NCBI GenBank assembly: GCA_046760445.1
Contig: JBHIEE010000040.1
Coordinates: 1 to 21,569, forward strand
Direction: 5' to 3'
Origin: JBHIEE01 sp046760445
GTDB lineage: Bacteria > Acidobacteriota > Aminicenantia > JdFR-78
Length of the DNA stretch: 21,569 nt
In this document: positions 7,645-13,262 of the stretch, one piece after another
How the letters are laid out: every line of letters begins with the position of its first letter
Numbering within the stretch: position 1 is the first letter of the stretch
Translations under genes and position numbers: made by a program
The notes under the pieces: model-generated
What the model was told of the DNA's origin: nothing
Database searches by the model: none
What the model saw: the letters and a program-made list of their open reading frames with translations, nothing else

Positions 7645-8705
7645 TGCAAAACAACCAAACATATTATATTGGAATTGACTTTCATAAGAAAAACTCATAT
7701 GTAACAGCCATCAATGAGGAAGGTGAAATTCAATTTCAAAGGAAAGTTGAGAATGAAGAAAGATATCTGAAAGGATTTCTTAATTCACTCCCTCTCAACT
7801 CTAAAATAGTCATAGAAGCGACCTGCAACTGGTATTACTTCTATGAAACAGTAGAAGATAGATTCCCTGTTACATTAGCTCACCCTCTTAAAACAAAAGC
7901 TATTGCTTCTGCTCGGATAAAGAATGATAAGATAGACTCTCACATCCTGGCACAACTGCTCAGAGCCGCGCTTATTCCCCCTGCCTACATTCCTTCAAGA
8001 GAAGCAAGGGATATAAAAGAAATCCTTCGCTATCGGTGTTGTTTAGTTTTTACACGCACATCATTAAAGAATAGAGTACATGCTATCCTTTCTAAAAATG
8101 GACTCAATTGTTCTTATTCTGATGTGTTTGGCAAAAAAGCTTGTAAATGGCTTCTTGAACTCAAACTGAGAGAATGTTATCGCAGAGAGTTAGAAGGATA
8201 TGTCCGATTAGCTAACGCACTAAATGAGGAGATTACAAAGATAGAGCAAGTGATTGATAAAGAAGCAGAGAAAACAACCGAAGCTGTGTTGCTTGATACA
8301 ATCCCTGGCATAGGAAAGTTTTCTGCTTTGCTCATTTCAGCTGAGATAGGAGAAATCGCAAGATTTCCATCAGCTAATAAACTATGTTCTTATGCTGGTT
8401 TGGTTCCATCAATGAGGGTTTCAGGGGACAGAGTGAAGAAAGGCTCTATAACTAAGCAAGGTTCACGCTGGTTAAGATGGATTTTAGTCGAAAACGCATA
8501 TCATATCATTAATCAATCCTTTAAGTTTAGATTTTTCTATGAAAGGATTAAAGCCAAACATGGTCCTAATGCAGCTAAAATTGCAGTGGCAAGGAAGGTG
8601 TTAAGGATAATTTATTACATGCTTCGAAATGGAGAACCTTATCGAGAAAAGGCTATAAAAATAATAAGAGATGGGCGAACGCCTGAGGGTCATGCTCCAC
8701 TATGA
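7644..8705 (+). CDS. IS110-family (IS1111-type) transposase
   Basis: A 353-residue recombinase that excises and inserts its element using an RNA-guided mechanism. The N-terminal RuvC-like DEDD domain shows D12 in YIGIDFHKK, E58 in VIEAT, and D95 and D98 in KNDKIDSHILAQLL, the four acidic positions of the family. A coiled-coil linker follows (about 175-215). The C-terminal Tnp20 domain has TIPGIGKFSALLISAEIG (219-236), FPSANKLCSYAGLVPSMRVSG (241-261) and KKGSITKQGSRWLRWILVENA, which contain the conserved serine used by this family, though I do not fix which serine is catalytic. A strong ribosome site (AGGAGG) sits 7 nt before the ATG, but it lies in the loop of a hairpin that also covers the start codon. 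Length is within the family norm, with no internal stop. Confidence 0.95.
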   Translation: MQNNQTYYIGIDFHKKNSYVTAINEEGEIQFQRKVENEERYLKGFLNSLPLNSKIVIEATCNWYYFYETVEDRFPVTLAHPLKTKAIASARIKNDKIDSHILAQLLRAALIPPAYIPSREARDIKEILRYRCCLVFTRTSLKNRVHAILSKNGLNCSYSDVFGKKACKWLLELKLRECYRRELEGYVRLANALNEEITKIEQVIDKEAEKTTEAVLLDTIPGIGKFSALLISAEIGEIARFPSANKLCSYAGLVPSMRVSGDRVKKGSITKQGSRWLRWILVENAYHIINQSFKFRFFYERIKAKHGPNAAKIAVARKVLRIIYYMLRNGEPYREKAIKIIRDGRTPEGHAPL

Positions 8706-8856
8706 GAGCCTAGGACTGATTGCGACACCCATCTCCAATATAATACTATCACAAATGTGAAGAGGATGCATAGGTGACTGAGAATAAACTTAAAAATAAA
8801 ACAAAAGGGACATTAACAATGTTTGACTTTATAATTTGGAAGAATTATTATGATAT
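8706..8856 (+). ncRNA. candidate bridge RNA (seekRNA) region
   Basis: This is the only sizeable non-coding part of the IS and lies downstream of the transposase, where IS1111-type elements carry their guide RNA. AGGACTGATT (8712-8721) copies the left junction at 7580-7589. ATAGGTGACTGA (8770-8781) copies the joined-end sequence made from the right end 8869-8878 plus the first two bases of the left end. CAAATGTG (8752-8759) also occurs in the left flank (7571-7578). Small stems are present: TCACA/TGTGA (8750-8761) and ACATT/AATGT (8810-8822). The ends of the RNA and its full fold cannot be fixed by eye. Confidence 0.6.
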
Positions 8857-8871
8857 TGCAACTTTTCTATA
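8857..8871 (-). repeat. right subterminal inverted repeat of the IS
   Basis: Its complement reads TATAGAAAAGTTGCA, differing from the left copy (7591-7605) at one position. Seven further bases (GGTGACT) reach the right junction. Confidence 0.85.
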
Positions 8872-8885
8872 GGTGACTCCTTTAT

Positions 8886-8938
8886 GCCTCGAGTTTTTCA
8901 ACTCAAAACTCATAATTCAAAACTCAAAATTTTTCTCT
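8886..8938. repeat. iterated-word repeat after panD
   Basis: After CCTCGAG (8887-8893; the same heptamer occurs at 7336-7342, beyond rsmD), the words CAACTCAAAACTCATAATTC and CAAAACTCAAAATT repeat with small changes up to the panD stop. It belongs to the same style of intergenic filler as the other gaps. Confidence 0.5.
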
Positions 8939-9295
8939 TTATTTAATCTCTTTAATTTTATTATTGTTGTCGAGGAGGATAATTTTGGGGAGGGAAAAAT
9001 TTAAATCATTTTCATCAATCAGGCCGTAAGAAGCAATGATGATTTTGTCGCCAAGAGTAACTTTTCGAGCAGCAGCTCCATTGATACAAACTATACCTGA
9101 ATCTTTCTCGCCTTTTATCAGGTAGGTAATAAATCTCTCTCCATTGGAAATATTATAAATATGAATCTGTTCAAAAGGAATCATCTCAGCAGCTTCCATT
9201 AAAGTTTCATCTAAAGTTAGACTGCCTTCATAATTAATATTGGTCTCAGTCACGGTTGCCTGATGAATTTTTGACTTTAACACTATTCTCTTCAT
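8939..9295 (-). CDS. panD: aspartate 1-decarboxylase precursor
   Basis: PanD converts L-aspartate to beta-alanine, one half of pantothenate. The 118-residue proenzyme cleaves itself between Gly24 and Ser25 (YEGS, 22-25), and the new N-terminal serine becomes the pyruvoyl cofactor. Residues known to matter in the family fall at the canonical positions: Lys9, Arg54, Thr57 and Tyr58 (ERFITY), and Asn72 with the INGAAAR oxyanion loop (71-77). The ATG is preceded by AGGTGA, a good ribosome site. It is the last gene of the apparent kinase-panB-panC-panD transcription unit, 70 bp after panC. The enzyme is tetrameric and cytosolic. Some PanD proteins need a PanZ/PanM maturation factor; none is visible here. 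Confidence 0.97.
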   Translation of the reverse strand: MKRIVLKSKIHQATVTETNINYEGSLTLDETLMEAAEMIPFEQIHIYNISNGERFITYLIKGEKDSGIVCINGAAARKVTLGDKIIIASYGLIDENDLNFSLPKIILLDNNNKIKEIK

Positions 9296-9320
9296 TTCCT
9301 ATCACCTTTTATTCAAATTT

Positions 9321-9403
9321 CAAGTCTCAAGCCTCAAGTCACAGACCGAATTTAAGAATAAAAGATTATTGCTTGCAACTTGTGACTTGCGACTTGTGAC
9401 TTG
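9321..9403. repeat. mirrored word repeat straddling the panC stop codon
   Basis: The arm 9321-9343 (built from CAAGTCTCAAG-like words) is complementary to 9381-9403 at 20 of 23 positions. The panC stop (9366-9368) lies in the loop. Further copies of the word CTTGTGAC or its variants continue to about 9428, inside the panC reading frame. It probably forms a hairpin in the mRNA between panC and panD. Confidence 0.7.
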
Positions 9404-10268
9404 TAGCATGTGACCTGCGACTTGTGACATCTACAATCATGTTATCTATCAATCTTGTCTTACCTATAAAAACAGCCAAGGCAATTAGTGCTTTGTTCTT
9501 TATTTCTTTTAAGGAATTTAATTCTTCCAAATCGACAATTTCCACATAATCTATTCTGGCAAATGGTTCAGTTTCAATCATACTCCTCATTTTTGAAATT
9601 ATTTTTTCTGAGCTCTTCTCTCCTTCTCTAATCATTTCTTCAGCAGCTGTTAAACTTCTATAAAGAATGGTAGCAGCTTTCCTTTCTTCAAGATTTAAAT
9701 AAGTATTTCTTGAGCTCAAAGCTAAACCATCCTCTTCTCTAATAATTGGTAGCACATCTATTTTTACATCCAAATTTAAATCTTCAGCCATTCTCTTAAT
9801 AATAATTGCTTGTTGAGCATCTTTCTGACCAAAAAAAGCAATATCAGGCTGGACAATATTAAATAATTTCAAAACTACAGTGCAAACTCCTCTAAAATGC
9901 CCAAACCGAGAATGACCGCATAATTTATCCTGAAGATCCTTAGTCTCAACATAGGTCTTATATCCTTCTGGATACATCTTATTTACTGAAGGACAAAAAA
10001 GATAATCAACTTTCTCTTCTTCCAGTGTTTTTTTATCTCGCTCAATGTCTCTTGGGTATCTTCTAAAATCCTCTTGAGGCCCAAATTGAGTGGGATTAAC
10101 AAATATACTAACTACTGTAATATCTGCCTTTTTGACTGACTCTCGAACAAGACTTAAGTGTCCTTCATGAAGGAATCCCATGGTTGGAACAAAACCAATC
10201 ACCTTACCCTGTTTTTTTAAATCTTTAATAATAGACTTTATTTTTTCAATTCTTTCTATTGTTATCAT
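9366..10268 (-). CDS. panC: pantoate-beta-alanine ligase (pantothenate synthetase)
   Basis: PanC condenses pantoate with beta-alanine through a pantoyl-adenylate, making pantothenate. The protein is 300 residues. The nucleotidyl-transferase signature is PTMGFLHEGHLSLV with HEGH at 34-37. FGQKDAQQ (146-153) and the KMSKS-like LALSSRN (182-188) complete the ATP site, and VNPTQFGPQEDF (58-69) is the usual pantoate-binding segment. The conserved end KTRLIDN is at about residues 269-275. From about residue 281 the remaining 20 residues (rich in Ser, Thr, His, Lys, Arg) are encoded by the intergenic word repeat, and related enzymes normally stop near 280. The core enzyme is intact, so the tail is probably tolerated. 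Ribosome site is weak. panB lies 110 bp upstream and panD 70 bp downstream. Confidence 0.97.
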   Translation of the reverse strand: MITIERIEKIKSIIKDLKKQGKVIGFVPTMGFLHEGHLSLVRESVKKADITVVSIFVNPTQFGPQEDFRRYPRDIERDKKTLEEEKVDYLFCPSVNKMYPEGYKTYVETKDLQDKLCGHSRFGHFRGVCTVVLKLFNIVQPDIAFFGQKDAQQAIIIKRMAEDLNLDVKIDVLPIIREEDGLALSSRNTYLNLEERKAATILYRSLTAAEEMIREGEKSSEKIISKMRSMIETEPFARIDYVEIVDLEELNSLKEIKNKALIALAVFIGKTRLIDNMIVDVTSRRSHATSHKSQVTSCKQ

Positions 10269-10289
10269 TTTTACTTTCTAAAAGGGTCC

Positions 10290-10353
10290 AAGGAACCAAG
10301 GAATCGAGGATTCAAGTGCTAATTTTTTTATTTTATAGTATCACTTGAATCCT
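10290..10353. repeat. hairpin repeat between panB and panC
   Basis: AGGATTCAAGTG (10307-10318) is exactly complementary to CACTTGAATCCT (10342-10353), with a T-rich loop. Flanking words such as CCAAGGAACCAAGGAATCGA (10288-10306) and CTTGGCCCCTGGAATCCTCG are variants of the same sequence, so the whole gap is one iterated, mirrored repeat. Confidence 0.65.
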
Positions 10354-10378
10354 TGGCCCCTGGAATCCTCGAATCCTA

Positions 10379-11233
10379 TCATATCTTTTTTAATTCCTCT
10401 AGAACTTCTGGCTTCAAATGATAAGATCGATCATCGTTTGGAAATTTCTCTTCTTTTACTTCATTTATATATTTTTTTATTGCTTGAGAAATAACTTGAT
10501 GTAAATCAGCGTATTTTTTGACAAACTTTGGTAAATAGCCATTTGAATACCCAACTAAATCATGAAAGACTAAAATTTGTCCATCGCAGAAAGGTCCGGC
10601 TCCAATACCGATAGTCGGTACTCTAACTTTCTCAGTAATCACTTTAGCAACTTCCATAGGAATACACTCTAAAGTTATTGAGAAAACTCCTGCATCTTCT
10701 AAGGCCAATGCGTCTTCAATCACTTCTTTTGCTCTCTCAATATTTTTTCCCTGAACCTTGAATTCCCCGAAATTGAGAATGGATTGAGGAGTTAATCCAA
10801 CATGTCCCATTACTGGAATTTCTGCTTCCACTAAAGCTTTTATCAATTCCAATCTTTTTTGAGAAGCTCCTTCAATTTTGACTGCATCTGCTCCACCTTC
10901 TTTTATAAATCGAAACGCATTAGAAATACCCTGTTCTAAATTGAGATGATAAGAAAGATAAGGCATATCTCCCACTACCAAGGCTCTCTTTCTTGCTCTG
11001 ACCACTGGTTTGGTATGATGAACCATCTCATCCATTGTCACAGGAAGGGTATTTTCATAGCCTAAAACAACCATACCCAGTGAATCTCCAACTAAAATTA
11101 AATCTACTCCTAAATCGTCAACTATTTTAGCAATGGGAAAATCATAAGCTGTGATAGCGACTATTTTTTCTTTTTTCTTTTTTTTGATCAATAAGGAAGG
11201 GACAGTAACTTTACCATTCTTATTCTCTTCCAT
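10379..11233 (-). CDS. panB: 3-methyl-2-oxobutanoate hydroxymethyltransferase
   Basis: PanB transfers a hydroxymethyl group from 5,10-methylenetetrahydrofolate to 2-oxoisovalerate to give ketopantoate, the first committed step to pantoate. The 284-residue protein is a complete TIM barrel. Metal ligands appear in LVGDSLGMV (Asp50) and VVGDMPYLSY (Asp89), equivalent to Asp45 and Asp84 of the E. coli enzyme. GHVGLTPQS and the C-terminal IGIGAGPFCDGQILVFHDL are family signatures. A good ribosome site (AAGGAG) precedes the ATG. The ketopantoate reductase gene (panE or an ilvC stand-in) that should act next is not in the window. It lies between the nucleoside kinase gene and panC in an apparent operon. 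Confidence 0.97.
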   Translation of the reverse strand: MEENKNGKVTVPSLLIKKKKKEKIVAITAYDFPIAKIVDDLGVDLILVGDSLGMVVLGYENTLPVTMDEMVHHTKPVVRARKRALVVGDMPYLSYHLNLEQGISNAFRFIKEGGADAVKIEGASQKRLELIKALVEAEIPVMGHVGLTPQSILNFGEFKVQGKNIERAKEVIEDALALEDAGVFSITLECIPMEVAKVITEKVRVPTIGIGAGPFCDGQILVFHDLVGYSNGYLPKFVKKYADLHQVISQAIKKYINEVKEEKFPNDDRSYHLKPEVLEELKKI

Positions 11234-11250
11234 TATTCTCCTTTCTCCCC

Positions 11251-11287
11251 ACCCCGCTTGTCCCGTTTTTCGGGAAGTTTTCGGGGT
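11251..11287. repeat. nested GC-rich hairpin upstream of panB
   Basis: Outer stem ACCCCG (11251-11256) with CGGGGT (11282-11287), inner stem TCCCG (11261-11265) with CGGGA (11271-11275). The design CCCCG..TCCCG..CGGGA..CGGGG is shared with 21419-21453, so both belong to one hairpin family. Confidence 0.65.
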
Positions 11288-11289
11288 TG

Positions 11290-11354
11290 AGGTAAAGCAT
11301 TTATTTACCTTTCAAAAAGAAGTCTTGGTCCTAAACTCAGGATCCAAGCTTCTT
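11290..11354. repeat. two further hairpins between kinase gene and panB
   Basis: AGGTAAA (11290-11296) pairs with TTTACCT (11304-11310). AAGAAG with CTTGG and TCCT (11317-11331) pairs, with small bulges, with AGGA, CCAAG and CTTCTT (11339-11354), the last arm overlapping the kinase stop codon. With 11251-11287 the 119-bp gap is almost entirely hairpins. Confidence 0.55.
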
Positions 11355-12009
11355 ATTCGCTCTTCTGAGATAGTTTATCCTTTCGACTAGCTGGGACATA
11401 ATATTGAGTTCCTTTTTTCATTAATCTGATTTGATTAATTATTTCTTCAATATCTTCCTTATTATCAAGGTCTAATTCATCAGCCCGAATAACCAATAAA
11501 GGACTGGCTTTGTAATGAAAGAAAAAATAATCAAAGGCTTCATTTATATCTTCCAAATATTTCTCTGAAATGCTTTTTTCAATCTCATTTCCTTCTTTTT
11601 TTACCCTTCTGATAAAGGTTTCATTTGAAATTTGAAGATAAATTACTAAATCGGGTCGTGAAATTCTCTCACTTAATATGTTATAAATTTTTTCATAAAC
11701 AGTCAATGCATCATCCGAAAGTGTTTGGTAAGCATATATTTTATCTTTTTCAAAAAGATAATCGCAAATAATGATCTCTTCAAATAAATCTCGTTGAAAA
11801 AGTTGAGATTGCTGATGATAACGATTTACTAAAAAAACTAATTGAGCTAAAAAGGCAGCTCCTTCTTTTTCCTCGTAAAAATCATTTAGATAGGGGTTGT
11901 GAGTTACGTCTAATATTAATCTTCCATTTAACTCTTCTGCCAGAATTTCAGCTAATTTTGTTTTGCCTGCTTTTATTGGTCCATCAATTGCAATATGATG
12001 AAATCTCAT
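11353..12009 (-). CDS. deoxynucleoside kinase family protein
   Basis: A 218-residue P-loop kinase of the deoxynucleoside kinase (dAK/dGK/TK2-like) family, which phosphorylates deoxynucleosides for dNTP salvage. The P-loop is GPIKAGKT (10-17); the usual glycine after the isoleucine is replaced by lysine. IICDYLFEKDKIYA (about 84-97) corresponds to the substrate-binding D-R-Y/S region as seen in bacterial members (commonly DYxFEKD). LVIYLQISNETFIRRVKKEG carries the lid-like arginines. The C-terminal tail is basic. Substrate preference cannot be read. It is the first gene of the unit leading to panB-panC-panD, and its link to pantothenate genes has no obvious biochemical reason. Ribosome site is weak (AAGAGA), and a perfect hairpin ends 14 nt before the ATG. 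Confidence 0.85.
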   Translation of the reverse strand: MRFHHIAIDGPIKAGKTKLAEILAEELNGRLILDVTHNPYLNDFYEEKEGAAFLAQLVFLVNRYHQQSQLFQRDLFEEIIICDYLFEKDKIYAYQTLSDDALTVYEKIYNILSERISRPDLVIYLQISNETFIRRVKKEGNEIEKSISEKYLEDINEAFDYFFFHYKASPLLVIRADELDLDNKEDIEEIINQIRLMKKGTQYYVPASRKDKLSQKSE

Positions 12010-12023
12010 TATTTCGTTCTCTT

Positions 12024-12054
12024 AAGATAGTCAGGGGTAACCCCTGACTATCTT
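12024..12054. repeat. perfect 14-bp hairpin just upstream of the kinase start
   Basis: AAGATAGTCAGGGG (12024-12037) and CCCCTGACTATCTT (12041-12054) are exact complements around a 3-nt loop. Read on the plus strand it is followed by GTTTTT (12055-12060) and looks like an intrinsic terminator, but no plus-strand gene ends here. On the minus strand it lies in the probable leader of the kinase-pan mRNA. Confidence 0.75.
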
Positions 12055-12084
12055 GTTTTTAAAATGAAATTTTACATTTTTACC

Positions 12085-12115
12085 CAATATCGGAATTTTT
12101 CAAATTCCGATATTG
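12085..12115. repeat. second perfect 14-bp hairpin
   Basis: CAATATCGGAATTT (12085-12098) and AAATTCCGATATTG (12102-12115) are exact complements around TTC. It has the same arm and loop length as the hairpin at 12024-12054, 30 bp away, but an unrelated sequence. Confidence 0.75.
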
Positions 12116-12137
12116 TAAGAACAACTTTTTCAATAGT

Positions 12138-12166
12138 TAAATACATCATTCCTACTAATAAGTCAA
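12138..12166 (-). promoter_or_regulatory. weak candidate promoter of the kinase-pan operon
   Basis: Minus-strand TTGACT (12166-12161), 17-bp spacer, TATTTA (12143-12138). A start near 12131 would give a leader of about 120 nt that contains both perfect hairpins. The -10 match is poor. Confidence 0.3.
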
Positions 12167-12205
12167 TTAATAAAAGGAATAAGAACTGTTAAGGAGAGTC
12201 AAAAG

Positions 12206-12219
12206 TTTCTTATAAGAAA
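12206..12219. promoter_or_regulatory. 14-bp perfect palindrome
   Basis: TTTCTTATAAGAAA is self-complementary and sits in the divergent region between the kinase and HD-protein genes. It could be an operator, but a 14-bp AT-rich palindrome can also occur by chance. Confidence 0.35.
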
Positions 12220-12244
12220 TTAGGAACTTGACAAATAGTAAAAC

Positions 12245-12275
12245 TTGACATTTAATTTACTCTAAGTTAGAGTAA
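12245..12275 (+). promoter_or_regulatory. promoter with overlapping operator-like palindrome
   Basis: TTGACA (12245-12250), 17-bp spacer, TAGAGT (12268-12273). A perfect palindrome TTACTCTAAGTTAGAGTAA (12257-12275, 9-bp arms around one base) covers the -10 box and the end of the spacer. A repressor bound there would block the promoter. A second TTGACA at 12228-12233 repeats the -35 sequence 17 bp upstream. Confidence 0.6.
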
Positions 12276-12311
12276 GATTGTAAGTAAGAGAGGGAATTAA
12301 TTTAAAATTAG

Positions 12312-13253
12312 ATGAACAAATTCAAGGAAATTTTTCTCAAACACTTTGAGAAATTTATAATATTTATCATCTTGGCCAGTTTAGTTATAATTAATTCTCT
12401 CGTCTTATATAAATATAAATTAGCGTTTTTAAATGTTTTTTATCTTCCAGTATTATTAGCCGGGTATTATTCCGGAAAAAAATTAGCTATTTCAACTAGT
12501 GTCTTTTCGGTATTAATTGTTACTTTTTATGTTATTCTTTTTCCTTCTTCTTTTTTTCCTCAAGAAAGTATTTCTTTTGATATTTTGATAAATCTAACCA
12601 CCTGGGCAAGTTTTCTTATTTTAGCAGGAATTATGATTGGCATTCTATACGAACAAAAAGAGAATAAAATAAAAGACCTCAAGGAAGCTTCGTTGGTCAT
12701 CTTTGAAATTCTCTCTAATTATCTAACTTCCTTAGATAAATTAACTCGGGAACATTCACTAAAAATAGCCAACCTGTCGGCTGAAATAGCCTCTCATATG
12801 AAATTGTCTCGATCAGAAGTGGAAAATATAAGAATAGCCGCTTTTCTTCATGATTTTGGAAAAACAGAGACCAGGATGGCACTCCTTCAGAAAACAGCCC
12901 AAATTATTGACAATGAAAAGAAACTTAGTACTTTCTATTCTGCAAAGGAAACAGTAATTATTCAAGCTCTAGATGGAGTATTAAAAGAGGCAGTTCCCCT
13001 CATTTTAGCTTATAATAGATATTACATTAATCGGAGCGATTCTTTAAAAGAAGACTTAGAGGACATTCCCATTGAGACCTCAATCATTGCTTTGGCTGAA
13101 AATTATTTTGATTTAATTACTGATAAACCTGATCAACCAGCTAAATCTTCCAGAGAAGCTCAACAATTAATTGAACAAAACTCTGATATTCTATTTCCTT
13201 CTGAAATTGTAGAAGCTTTTAAAAGAAGTTTAGTCTTTAAGGGTATTTATTAA
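12312..13253 (+). CDS. membrane protein with HD-domain phosphohydrolase
   Basis: A 313-residue protein with about three to four membrane helices in the first 115 residues (around 15-33, 38-55, 58-79 and 92-113), resembling the sensor regions of histidine kinases and diguanylate enzymes (VFYLPVLLAGYYSGKKLAIS, 42-61). A cytosolic HD-type domain follows: REHSLKIA with His148, the metal-binding HD pair at 180-181 in FLHDFGKTE, and ALAENYFDLIT near 256, which matches the D-x-Y/F-D-A helix of HD-GYP proteins. The GYP signature itself is missing. It may degrade a cyclic nucleotide or other phosphoester, or only sense one; the substrate is unknown. It has its own promoter with a palindrome over the -10. 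Its 3' end is 9 bp from that of the convergent MEMO1-like gene. Confidence 0.75.
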   Translation: MNKFKEIFLKHFEKFIIFIILASLVIINSLVLYKYKLAFLNVFYLPVLLAGYYSGKKLAISTSVFSVLIVTFYVILFPSSFFPQESISFDILINLTTWASFLILAGIMIGILYEQKENKIKDLKEASLVIFEILSNYLTSLDKLTREHSLKIANLSAEIASHMKLSRSEVENIRIAAFLHDFGKTETRMALLQKTAQIIDNEKKLSTFYSAKETVIIQALDGVLKEAVPLILAYNRYYINRSDSLKEDLEDIPIETSIIALAENYFDLITDKPDQPAKSSREAQQLIEQNSDILFPSEIVEAFKRSLVFKGIY

Positions 13254-13262
13254 ATTTAAAAT

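Larger units (their letters stand above)
7586..8878 (+). mobile_element. IS110-family insertion sequence, IS1111 type, apparently intact
   Basis: The element is 1,293 bp long. Its position is ambiguous by up to 4 bp, because GACT occurs at both junctions (7582-7585 and 8875-8878). It has subterminal inverted repeats 7591-7605 and 8857-8871 (14 of 15 identical), one DEDD-type transposase gene (7644-8705), a short left non-coding part and a longer right non-coding part (8706-8856). Subterminal repeats together with a downstream non-coding segment are traits of the IS1111 group. In that group a bridge RNA (seekRNA) transcribed from the right end pairs with target and donor DNA to direct insertion. 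No long target duplication is seen, as expected. Joining the flanks gives a plausible uninterrupted site ...GTGCAGGACTCCTTTATG.... The transposase has no frameshift, so the element may be active. Confidence 0.85.

Noticed and set aside
7586..8721. Alternative right end of the IS at 8721, based on the 10-bp direct repeat AGGACTGATT
   Set aside because: It would leave almost no non-coding DNA and ignore the inverted repeat at 8857-8871. The copy at 8712 is better explained as part of the guide RNA.
11151..11390. 79-codon plus-strand frame across the panB start
   Set aside because: It is antisense to panB and the hairpin gap; no ribosome site and no recognisable product.
12024..12060. Intrinsic terminator of a plus-strand gene
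   Set aside because: It has a stem and T-run, but no plus-strand gene ends upstream; the adjacent gene is on the minus strand and begins here.
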